Of a stretch of DNA of 64,000 nucleotides, positions 12,686 through 23,258 are shown in pieces. Within the stretch, counting starts at the first letter, position 1. The number at the start of each line of letters is the position of its first letter. Source of the DNA: Dicaeum eximium. Its lineage: Eukaryota; Chordata; Aves; Passeriformes; Dicaeidae. The position numbers and the translations under genes are program-made. The notes under the pieces were generated by a model. The model had not been told where the DNA came from. It worked only from the letters and a program-made list of their open reading frames with translations, and ran no database searches. The stretch is from positions 819,450-883,449 of the forward strand of contig VWZP01009168.1 of NCBI GenBank assembly GCA_013396995.1, given 5' to 3'.

Positions 12686-14689
12686 TGTCACCATTGCTGC
12701 ATTTTCAAGGACCAGCAGCAGCATCTGCCACCCATCTGACCTGAAACTGTCTTGATATTTGGTGTAATTAGAGCACGCTCTTAAAGGAAGACTGGAAATA
12801 ACAATGTTCTCCTGAATTGAAATCTGTGTAATCAGAAAAAGGAAAAGAAAATAAAAGCCTGTGGACATCTAGGAAGGAAAATAAGTCTGAGGTCTGCTGT
12901 GTGGTGCAGAAGGTGCAGCTGCACTGTTGGGAGGGTGATCTGCAGCCGCCAGCGCGTCGTGCCCTCAGCTAATACCTGTACCCTGGGGTCCCTCACCATT
13001 TAACTGCTGCTCTGGAACAGGATGTGCAACTGCTCTGCATTAATACCTTATTACAGGTTGACCAGTGTAAACTCCAGGTGTTGAGAACATGATTTATTTC
13101 ATTAGTATAAAAAGGTGTTTTCTATGGTCGTATTAAAAATTATACTAACTGTTGGGCTTGCCACTGCGCTGTGTGTGGCACATGCCAATTTAAACCTGTC
13201 ATTTCCTCTAATTTAAGGATATGTCCTCAGAAGATCATTAACTGGGGGTGGAGTTGGGGATCACACTACAGCTGTGGCCTGTTAACCCCCATGTGCCTGT
13301 TAATCCCTGCAAAGCACCTTCCTCAAAGATGTCAGCTGCTACCATGTGGTCACTGAAGCAGAGACCAAAGAAATTACATTTTTGTGTCTGTTTTATATTT
13401 AAATCTACTTTACACTACGACTTTAATTTAGGGTAAATTATGCCTGCAGTGATGTGTGAACCCAGTGGCTTTATTTGTAGTGAGTTCACTGTTAAGTGGA
13501 CTAAACAACTCCAAAGAGCTGTAGCAGATCCCACAATGTTTCCTCAGTGTCCCTTGCTGGTCCCAAAGCAACACCAGCTCTGAGCACCGCTGGGATGAGC
13601 AGTCACAGGCTCATGTCCCTCCTCACTGGGCTCGCCTCTGCCAGTGGAAGACTCAAGGGTCACTCACTGGACTGAGCAGATGGAGATTCAGTCTCAGGCT
13701 TCAATGTTTTGTATGTGTGTGAAGGCAGTGCAGTGGTTTCAGTCCCATATGGTTGCTGAAACTCCAAATTTACCCATCTGAAAACCCCCAAACCATGAGG
13801 GTGGTGAGGCCCTGGCACAGGGTGCCCAGAGAAGCTGTGGCTGCTCCACCCCTGGAGGTGTCCAAGGCCAGGCTGGATGGGGCTTGGAGCACCCTGGGAT
13901 AGGAGAAGGTGTCCCTGCCCATGGCAGGGGGTGGAATTAGATGGTCTTTGAGGTCCCTTCCAACACAAACCACTACATGATCCTCTGATTCTATGATTTT
14001 CGTGCTGTCTGCCCTCTGAGTGTTTCTTGGGGGGATTTTTCCATTTTTCTTTTCCACTCTCCAATGCTGCTAGATTAGCTGAGCATTACACTCAGTCCCA
14101 GTAAGCCAAAGACCCAACTTAAATTCCTAATACAGCCCAGCAAAGGTCAAAATCATTCTTTTGCAGAAATCCACATCAGCTCACCTGCCAAAAGATGAGA
14201 GCTTAGGGGCTGGGTCATGAATGTGACATCAGATACAGGATGGGTTGCAATATTTGCCTTTTTATGTGGTTTTGCAGTCCCTCATGCCTTGTGTCCACAC
14301 AGCTTAGATCCAAGTTCTTGTTCCAGAGCAGGTTTGAGATGACCCTGGGGAAATCCCAGAGAAAAGGCTCAGATCTGCTCATGACCCAGGCTTGTGTCCT
14401 TGTCTAAACTGCAGCTTTTTTCCTGGCTGCCATTTCAGCAGCATCACACAACCACAGTATCTCCTAGAAAAGCCCCAGTCTTGCCTGATATAAAATGAGC
14501 TCCTATTTTTTAGGCAACTTGAGGGTGGATTATCTCTGTGTGCTGCACTGAGCTATCAGCAGCCTTTACCCAAGGGATGCTGATGCACAAAGCCTGGCCA
14601 GAAGCACATCCAGCCTCAGGGCATTATTCAAATGCACACAGAAAGCCTTTAGCAGCCCTGCCTATCTTAAGCAGAGTCCCTTAAACCTG
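12686..14689. other. Noncoding DNA around a CR1 copy
   Basis: Outside the CR1 at 13795-13998 nothing is supported. The 134-codon minus-strand open frame at 13660-14064 runs straight through that CR1 copy and is an artefact of it. Confidence 0.6.
13795..13998 (+). mobile_element. CR1 LINE 3' fragment (plus strand)
   Basis: It reads in sense from GTGGTGAGGCCCTGGCACAG through CCCCTGGAGGTGTCCAAGGC, GTGTCCCTGCCCATGGCAGG and GGTCCCTTCCAACACAAACC to the terminal GATTCTATGATT. About 200 bp of the 3' UTR is present, with no coding part. Open frames overlapping it on the minus strand should not be annotated as genes. Confidence 0.95.
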
Positions 14690-15215
14690 TTTTTCCTGGC
14701 AAGGGTTTATCTAGCCTGTGTTTAAAGACCCCCAAGGATGGAGATTTCACAGTCTTGAGTCTACTAATGTTATAGATCCTCATAAATTTTTTTTCCTATC
14801 TGGTTTGAATTTTTTTCCTTTTTTTGCAGCAATGTAAAGGCTTTCCTTATCCTAACAGTGAGGACAGATTGTACCAGTGTGCTCTGGAACAGCCTTTTCT
14901 GTGCTCAAAGGCACTTATATCCCACCAAGGCTCTCTTCTGACTAATAAATGTAACTTGATCAATCTCTCCTCCCAGGCTGTGCTTTCTGGCTTTCCAGCA
15001 CAGCTTTCTGTTTTGACAATGAGCCATTGATAACTGCTCTCTGGGTGCACATATCTGCAGCCTTGTCCCCACTCTCAGGCAACTTTATCTAGACCCATGT
15101 TTCCCTCACCTGATTAGGAAAGTGAATATGAGACAGTGTCAGAAGTCTGCAAGTGCCACTGATGAATCTATTGCCTTTTCCTTCACCCTAAGGCTTGTTA
15201 CCTGCCACAGATGTC
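14690..15215 (-). pseudogene. Ancient CR1-family LINE relic with reverse-transcriptase-end remnants
   Basis: Three blocks on the plus strand line up in the expected order with an old amniote CR1 lineage known to me from turtle and crocodile genomes. The first is the GTTTATCTAGCCTGTGTTTA ... GGATGGAGATTTCACA block. The second is TTGCAGCAATGTAAAGGC followed by TCCTAACAGTGAGGAC. The third is GAGCCATTGATAACTGCTCT with TTTATCTAGACCCATGTTTC and ACAGTGTCAGAAG. The last block falls near the end of the reverse transcriptase region, so this copy had coding sequence but is now full of indels and stops. An internal deletion removes most sequence between the second and third blocks. It is far more diverged than the young CR1 tails around it. 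Confidence 0.65.
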
Positions 15216-15954
15216 CCACAACAAGGGTTCAAATGGCCACCAAAAGTCACACTTTGTGTAGAGTCAAAGAGCAGACAAAGGATTAGTTAAAAGGAGGATT
15301 ATTCAGCCTGTGGTGAGTTGGGTAACAGAAGCATTGAGGTGCTGGAGTCATGGAGAGGGGCACCCTGCCCTGCAAAAGGTGGACCATGCCTTTCCAGTAT
15401 CCCATTTTCCCATTTTCACACCTGTGACAGGTCAGTGAATGCTGACAGGCAGCACTTGCAGCATCTGACTTCTGGTTCACACTAAGAATGACCTGTTTTC
15501 CTCATGCTGATAACCAGGTATTTCCCCTGACTTTGCCCAGCAGAACTGGAAAGAATATCACTGACAGTGAAGTTAAATTAATTTCTAGTGATTATCTAAT
15601 AACTTTTTTTCATTTTATCTCAGGTTTTCAGCTTTGAGTGTGTTGTTACTACATGCATGGAGAGAGCCAGAGTGCTCTCATCTTGTGATCCTCCTCCTGA
15701 TCCAGATAAAAGAGCATCATCAGTTTAATTTTCAGGTTTTAGTTTCTTGCATCCTACTTATCAGAAGGCCAGGGACTAAAAGGAGTTCCATCCCTCTCTG
15801 CATGCATGGGAATGGGATTCATGGCTCCTGGGCTTCTTTTCCAGCTCTCTCTCCAACTTCATCAGTGTTACCATCACCTCTGCTCACCTCAGTGACCTCA
15901 GTTACTGCCTTGCTTGGTTCCTCCCTCGCTCTCAAGGCAGCTTTCAAAAGGTGA

Positions 15955-16012
15955 GGAAATCATCATCCCAATGTGAGAGATGGAGAAACTGAGCCCCAGC
16001 AAAGGGAAATGA
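15955..16012 (-). mobile_element. MIR-like SINE scrap (minus strand)
   Basis: The order AAATCATCATCCC, GATGGAGAAACTGAGCCCCA and AAAGGGAAATGACT matches the reverse complement of the MIR segment that reads TTAAC.., TGCCTCAGTTTCCTCATC on the sense strand. It is short and diverged. Confidence 0.5.
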
Positions 16013-17804
16013 CTGCCATTCTTGTCTCCATGCTCAGGGACTTGTCCACCAGACCAGACAAGTGCTGGGGTGGAAATAAATATTCCTCCTGATGACTGTG
16101 GTCTCTGTGGTCAGGGCTGAGGGTCGAAATGTTCACACAAGGCCTGCACACAGAAACCACAGAATCCCCCACAGCTCCACTGCACTTTATTAAAAGTCAC
16201 TGCTTCTGTGAAAAATGGGGTTTATAAGAGTTAGGTGCCTTAATTATAAAGTCATGTGTGTTTGAATGACTTCTTCCCTGCTAACCATTTGTGACAGCCT
16301 ACAAATGTGAAAAGTATTACCAAGCCTATTTTTAACGTGGCTATGGAGAGGCTGTAGCAGGGGAAAACCAAATCCTATAGGATCCTAGTGAGAAAGACAA
16401 GTGATTCCTTAAATACAGTTATGGTTCTCTGAGTTTAGCACTAGTGCTGACACTGTCCAAAAAACAGGAGATGCAGGAGTCCTGTGGAAGCAACTGGGTG
16501 TAAAATAAGTGATAGGAGCAAGGGATAAATTTTCCCTTTGGAAGTGGCTGAATGGTCAGTATATTAATATAAAAAATCCATTCAGAGGGGTGCTGGCCCA
16601 TGTCACAGTGTGCAGGTTCTACATGTGCTTCCTACAGAGCTGTCACCTGCCAAGGATTTATTCCATCCTGTTCTTTGTCACATAATTTGCCCTCTAATGG
16701 GGGACACAAATTGCTCAGTGCTTTGTAGACCTGAGTCCTTATGTTGCTTCTCCAAGGGTTGTGGCAAACTTGAGACCTGAAGCATCATCTTTGTCACCAA
16801 CCTTTAGCCACGGGCTCTTCAGGGCAAGAGGGAAACACACGAGATCCTTCTGGCAGACTCATTCCTGCATCCACTAACAGGGGTTTCACCTTCTCATAGC
16901 AGGGAGAGCAGGGAGAAGGAGAGCAGGCCAAAAGCAACATTAATGTTGGAGCAGAAAGTGTCACACTTGGTTTGAAAGAAAATTAAAGTGATGGAAAGGA
17001 AATATTCCAAATAGGAGGAGACAATGATGCTCTTTGTTGGTTAAAAGGTAAAGAGTAAGGTGTGGAAGATGGATAGAAAGATGACATACCTGTGGATAAA
17101 TGTTTTATTGTGGGTTAGGTTTAAGGTTGAGGAGACACCATTGTGGGAATTTCCTCTGATCAAATATATACTCAGTTTTAACTCTAGGCCTATGATTCTT
17201 CCTCCTTCCATAATTTTGTATGGGATTATACAGACCTTAATCTTGGTATAAGGTCTGCAGAAAATACTCCTTCATGCTTGGATAAATCATCTAAGTGTTA
17301 AGCAGCAGTACAAAATTTACACTTTCCCTAAACTGTGTTTCATCCCCCTTTCTCCACCACTGTAATTTTGTAAGTTTTGTGTGATAAACGATTTATTCCC
17401 CCTTACCACAATATCAGAGTATTCTATGCATATAGCCTGTAATTTACTTGCTTCTTTACCATTTTTTAAATAAATAAAAGACTCTATTTCCTAGGCCAAA
17501 GCAGATTTTACAGACTTAAATGTCACATTATTTAAAATACTTTAAAGATAAGGATTGAATCTGATGGTCATGAGATACTTCACACCACAGAACGAGGAGC
17601 AGAAATAGAAAACAATACATGGCTTGTTTTGTTCAAGAGTTTTCAATTTCTTTAGTTGGGTACCATGAATGTGCATCTGAAAAAATCTTTTCCTCTTTGT
17701 AATGCAGACTGAGGCTGAAGCACATCTCATTCCTAGAAATAGCCATTGTTACCAAGCTCTCATGGCTCTACCTGCAGCCAGACAGAGCAGAATTAAAATG
17801 TTAG

Positions 17805-17880
17805 AGCTTCATGTTACATTTCTCCAGGTGGGGTTTCACCAGAGCTCAGTAGGTATAATGTAATTTCCACCTAAACATTG
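17805..17880 (-). mobile_element. Possible old CR1 scrap (minus strand)
   Basis: The run CATTTCTCCAGGTGGGGTTT, followed by CACCAGAGCTCAGTAGG and TTTCCACCT, resembles the CR1 stretch around CAGTACTCCAGGTG...CTCACCAGAGCAGAGTAGAGG. It is short and diverged, so chance similarity cannot be excluded. Confidence 0.35.
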
Positions 17881-20219
17881 TTTTTGACAAAAACGAGGGA
17901 CAATTTTCTCATAGTTGTATTAAAATGTACTTATTTTGTGATTAAACAAGTTCAGAATCATGAGGCTCTGACATGTTAAGACTCAATACTGAAGTCTGGA
18001 GTAATTTTTCCTGTTTTCTTTCATGACAAATGTTGAACCCAGATCTTCACTGTAATCACACTTGTCTGAATCAGTCTGAGTCAGCAGTTTGACATCTCTG
18101 TCATGGCAAAATCAACAATGCATCTGAGGCTCAGGGAGACTGCATGCTGAAAGAGATGTAATGGAAATAATAGGGAAATTTGGAAAAGGAGATGGGAAAT
18201 CATGAGGTTTTTTTTCTGATACATTGCTTCCCTGGTTATGTATCTCTGTAGATTTTTTATTTTTGTTTCTTTGGTTTTTTTTTTAACCTAATAGAAATTA
18301 TTTTCCAGTCTAAACTGTGGCTGAGACAGGAAAAAACCTTCTCTGTGTAGGTGAACCACTGGCCATAAATGATGTTGTCTATGGAGGAGTTGAATCCAAA
18401 TTGGTTGTGGCTCTTCACTGGGGATGTCACTCTCTAGAGTGACTTTTACATTTGAGAGATTAACCTGGAAATCTTAAATCTCACTCCCTCCTCCCTGTGA
18501 AGCTGCAACAAAGAGACACCACTGCCTTTCCCTGCATTCAGACACATCAGGAAGGTACTTGTGGTTCAGACAAAATTATGTAAAAAATAATTTGGCCAAA
18601 TTATTTTTGCAGAGAATGTGTTTGGTTGCAGAAACCAGCAAGGATTTGGCAGCTGCAGTACAGTTACTTACTCTTCCTTACCAGTTTACCTGCCACAATC
18701 TGCAGCTCCTGTGGGAGTAAGAATGAAAGGACTTCTGCATGTCCCCAGGGTATCTTTTGACCACCTAAGACAATAGTGAGGTGCTTTGGATTTTTGTCAG
18801 AGGAGGACAGACTCCTCCAGTCTGTGAATCCAGACTCCTTCCAACAGTGAATCCATGTTGGTCCTCAGTCCCTTGCTTTTTTATGAGAGGTGCTGTCACA
18901 GGGTCAGCTCTAGATAAACACGAGAGAGGAGCTCACAGCCCTGCACAGGAAGGCAAAGGAACAGGAGACATTGGCTGGATCCAGGCAGGCAGAGCAGGGG
19001 CACCAGGCTGAGACGGGCTCGGAGTCACGTTCCTGATTTGTCACAGTCTGTGCCATCCCCAATGATGTAACACTTCCTGTGGCTCTTTCCAAAAATATTT
19101 TCATAAGCTTTGGGTGATGTGCACTCTGCTAAGGAATTGCCTAATACTATGATCCCATGAGGGTTTGGAGCTTTAATGTTTTAAATGGCTTCTAGCTGGA
19201 TTAATTTCCTCAGATTCATATCATACAGAATCAGCTATTATTGGTTTCAGCCTCATCACAGCTTCTATAACTGCACATTCTTACCTGGCTAAAAAATACC
19301 AGAGGAGTTTGTTTTATTAGCTTTAGCTAATGGTTGTGTACTGATCCCCAAGTAAGATGGTATTACTGCAAAAGTGGAGGGGCTTGTACTGAGCTGGTTC
19401 ACATGCACCTGTGTTTTCCCAAGAAATCTTGGAAAGTGGTTGTTCCACACTGCTCAGGTTTGATCACATCATAAGCTTTCTAATTTTTAGCTACTTCTGG
19501 TTCCTTATTCCAACCAACATGAGGGAATAGATGAACTTTTAGGGGAGGGTTCATCCCACCCAACATTCACACCTCAGCTCCTTGTCAGAGTCCCCTTCCA
19601 GCAAGTGTAAATCAGATGCTTTCAGGGAGTGATCAATCTGACCTATTTTAATTGTCTGCTCTAATATTGGATGAATTACACCCTAAAGACAGCTGTTTCT
19701 TTGTACTGAGTACAAAAGGAGAGTAAGTGTAGTAGTCAATGTTGCAGCTGTCTGCACTTGATCAGATGAATGCTGCCTGCCCTGCAAGCCATGTTTAAAC
19801 TTATTTATGATGGGATGCATCTGACAGGTGATGCATGTCTAGGTGTAACCTGGATGTGTAGAATCTCTTCATAGTCAGAGCAAATAAATAGACTTTTAGC
19901 ATGGAATCTATCACAGTGTTAAATATCTGAAGCAGCTTAGTTGCACTGTTACTGGCTACAGGAGGGAGCCCAGGATGACTGGAATTTAATTTTGTGGTTG
20001 ATAGGTACACCTATAAAGACACATGAGACTAAATCCAGCCCAAAAAAAGGATACCTGACCTTTTTTTATAGTGCAGAGCTTCCCAAAACTCTGTCTGCAT
20101 GTTGGATAAACGTGTTACTCTTTTGCATGTGTAAAGATTGAATCAGGATTCTACCCGGGCACTCGCACCAGGAAATCTGGGCTTTCAATCATGCTTTTAT
20201 CATCTGTTCTTGTTTGCAG

Positions 20220-20274
20220 TGCTATTGGTATTAATGTCAAAATCTAGGAAAAAAGAAAAAAAGTCTGAAAAAAT
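20220..20274 (+). CDS. Possible 55-bp coding exon ending in a basic run
   Basis: The acceptor-like tract TTCTTGTTTGCAG is followed by 55 bp that end at a full-consensus donor, GTAAGT. Only one frame is open and it reads LLVLMSKSRKKEKKSEK, with split codons at both ends. A short hydrophobic start followed by a dense lysine and arginine run is the pattern seen where a transmembrane helix meets its cytoplasmic tail, but the segment is too short to assign to any family. The AAAAGAAAAAAAG composition could also be a purine-rich chance run between two good splice signals. No matching neighbour exon was found. Confidence 0.22.
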
Positions 20275-21341
20275 GTAAGTCTCCATCCTCCTACTCATAA
20301 GATTTGTTTATCAGAGTTTTGACTCATGGAGAAGGTTGTGATGTCAGTGTGTTTCCGAACAGAAGTAGAAATACAAATAGAAATACATCTGCATACATGT
20401 TATGATTTGCAAGATTTTTCATCCCAGGGCATTATCAACACAGTCATAAAAAGAATAAAGAATGGGGAACTGAAGAGGGGGGGGAAGAGAAAACCTTTGG
20501 CATTAACCAAGGATCATCACCAGATTGAATCCTCCATTCATTACATCCAGGATTGTGCACAAGAAACTGGGGGAAATTCTACTGTATAATATGGAGATGA
20601 TCCCAAATTGCAGCTGCATCCAACCAAGTGTCTGGGACAAATCTGCTGTACCTTTCTCTCTAGAAGACTGTGCCAGACTTAGTTAAAGCCAAGGAAATGA
20701 ACATGCTGTTTCCAGTTATTCTCCTTGTGATGATTCCATTAGGATCTGGTTTGGGTCTGCTGTGATGAAAAAAGTGATATATTTTTTAAACAGCTGTAGG
20801 CCAAAATTGGAGTGCAGCTGGGCCAGTTTATGCCTGCAGGTGAGCACTGTGCAAAACCTGGAACCAGGCAGAACACATTGGCTTTGGCTATGCTGAGAGT
20901 TACAGTGTTTGCAGTAAATCAAAAATCATCAGGGAATAAGCCCACACCACCCAAAGCAAAAGCAGTGATTTGCATGATGGGTGAGTTACCCCACACCTCA
21001 GCTCCCCTCAGCTCAGGCATTCCCAGCCCTGGGGTGGCTCTCTGGGTGTGCTATCAAATGTTCCCCACTTGGAGGTTTCACTGACTTGGACAAAAGAATA
21101 CAACCAGCTTCTCCAGAGGTGAAGGATCCTTTTGAGTCTCATTCTGCTCTGTGTCTCTGTTTCTCCTCACTTCTGCTGCTCTGATCTTTGTAGCACTTTA
21201 CACCTTGACTCTGCTGTGACACATGGACAGAAGCTGTAGAAGTGCTCCTGCATTCTCTCAGCATTGCTGGTGCCTGCACATGGCAAAGGCATTTGTGCCT
21301 AAACTTTCACACAAGCCTTCTTTAAGGAGCTCAGAAAAGAA
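20275..21341. other. Unique noncoding DNA
   Basis: An 88-codon plus-strand open frame (20326-20589) and a 91-codon one (20812-21084) are present, but neither has a recognisable product or good splice context. A possible 46-bp segment between an AAACAG acceptor and a GTGAGC donor ends at about 20836. It is not strong enough to call. Confidence 0.5.
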
Positions 21342-21488
21342 GTGCCCCATCCCTGGAGGTGTTCAAGGCCAGGCTGGATGTGGCTTTGAAACCCTGATCT
21401 ACTGAAGGTGTCCCTGCCCATGGTGGGGGGTTGGAATGAGATGATCTTTAAAGGTCCCTTCCACCCCAAACCATTCTATGATTCTTTG
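21342..21488 (+). mobile_element. CR1 LINE 3' fragment (plus strand)
   Basis: It runs from GTGCCCCATCCCTGGAGGTG through TTCAAGGCCAGGCTGGATG, GTGTCCCTGCCCATGGTGGG and AAGGTCCCTTCCACCCCAAA to CCATTCTATGATTC. Only the last roughly 150 bp of the element is present, in sense. Confidence 0.93.
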
Positions 21489-23173
21489 AAAACTGCTGTA
21501 GACTGATGCTATGTTTAGTTCTTATATTCCACAAGATAAGAAATCACAGTTCTTCTAACAGTGATGAGCCTCACTCAGCATAGTGCTATTCCTTGTATTT
21601 CTCGTTTTTCCCACAGAGGTATTAATTAATAACTTTTAAAATATTTTTCATTATTCAATTTCACTGTAAGATTTGTTTTTGTTTGCAGCATCTCTGGAGC
21701 AAACATTAGCTAAGATATCCATTTGTCATATAATCATAATCATTAAAAGTAATGTTTAATTGTTGTTTCAGCCACAGCAAATTAAAAGATACAATATGGA
21801 AAGGAGAATTTTCTTATGCATGCTACATAAAAATCAGGATGGAATTATGATGACTACAGCTAATGGAATAATTCGCCACAAATAATTTATTCAAATGTAG
21901 CCTTTTTTCCTGCTGAGGGAATAGCTCTGAGCTAAGTACACTTCCTTACGCTGTACTTGCTTGGACAAATATCATTATTAAATTTTTTGCCCTCTGGCTT
22001 ATTCATAAATAACAAAATTTGAGATGTGTTGGTCAAGCCAGTCACATAGTGCTTTTCATGCCTATATCATTGAAATATTGCTGCAGTGTCTTCCAGTACA
22101 AATATCCAGGTGCACAAATTTAAAGTTCTGTTCCTCTCTATGCTCTTCCAGTCAACCCTGAAATGTCCTATCCTTGCATGTTTAGGCCTCTGAAATTCAC
22201 TCAAAGGAATGTCCAGATGAAAGCTGAACCCAGTTCCTTAGAAAAAAAACATAAGAAATATTCACTTAATAAAAAACATAATCCAAAACTCTGCAACTTA
22301 TATATGTGGGAGCTGCCACACCTCATACTTGTCATTGAACCAAAGTATGTGATGTCAAGTCAATCACCAGTGCCCAAATTTTACTCCTTACTTTAACTGG
22401 AAAGTTGAAGTCCATCCTTAATTCATTTTGTTGTGATGGACATAGTCTGATGTTGTACACACAGACCAGATGGGCTTTAACACTGACCTTTGCCAGGGAG
22501 GAGTTAATGGTGCTGCAGCTGCTTAACTGTGAAATTTCCAGTCTGATACCATCCATCACCGGTGTGTTAGCTGCAGAGGGCCTGGCTCCCTGTTGTTGAG
22601 GTTTTCTGACACTTCCCATTACCAGACCCTGTCTTCAGCTGCTTAGAGCTTTGCCAAGCTTTAACCATTTGGATTTAAATTCTTCATGCTGAGTGTGCGC
22701 CTCAGGCTGAATTCATTTTAGAAAATGTCAGCCAAAATCAGAAAATATATGCATAAAAAAATCTGACAACCTGTATGTGAAGGGTTCTTTTTCCCCCCGT
22801 ACTTTGCGGGAAGGGCTTGACATCTGGCAGACTGACCTTTGTGTCAGGGTGAACAAGCACTGGAAGTCTGTAGGAAAACTCACAGAAGCCCAAATTTGCT
22901 AAAGTCTCCAGCCTTTGGCCAAGCTGCAAGGTGCAAGGCCCAAGTGAGCCTTTGGTGTCACCCACATTGGATGTGCTTTTGCCTGGGAGGCTTCTGCTGC
23001 CATGGACTCCAAGAATGTTCTTCATCATCACCACTGAAAACAAAAGAAAAATCCTAATAATCTTCAGTCATTCTCTGCTCTGTCTGTGCCTCATACTTTC
23101 TTTATTTCATTTATCCAGAGTTTAAGAAGTGCTTGGAAAGTTCTCAAGCACATGTTGGGATTTTTGGAGTTGT

Positions 23174-23258
23174 CCTACGCAGGGCCAGGAGTTGGATGGC
23201 AATGATCCTTGTGGGTCCCTTCTAGTTCAGGATATTCTATGACTACAATTCTATAATT
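23174..23258 (+). mobile_element. CR1 LINE 3' tail, different subfamily
   Basis: The tail reads TACGCAGGGCCAGGAGTTGG, then AATGATCCTTGTGGGTCCCT and GGATATTCTATGACT. The GATCCTTGTGGGTCCCTTC...GGATATTCTATG form belongs to a different CR1 subfamily from the CCATGGCAGGG copies elsewhere in the window. Only about 85 bp remain. Confidence 0.85.

Larger units (their letters stand above)
15216..20219. other. Unique noncoding DNA with minor relics
   Basis: Only a MIR-like scrap (15955-16012) and a possible CR1 scrap (17805-17880) are recognisable. The remainder is unique AT-rich DNA with no splice-flanked open frame that I find convincing. It ends at the acceptor-like tract before 20220. Confidence 0.55.

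Noticed and set aside
13660..14064. 134-residue minus-strand frame
   Set aside because: It reads through the antisense of a CR1 3' fragment, and its product is translated repeat.
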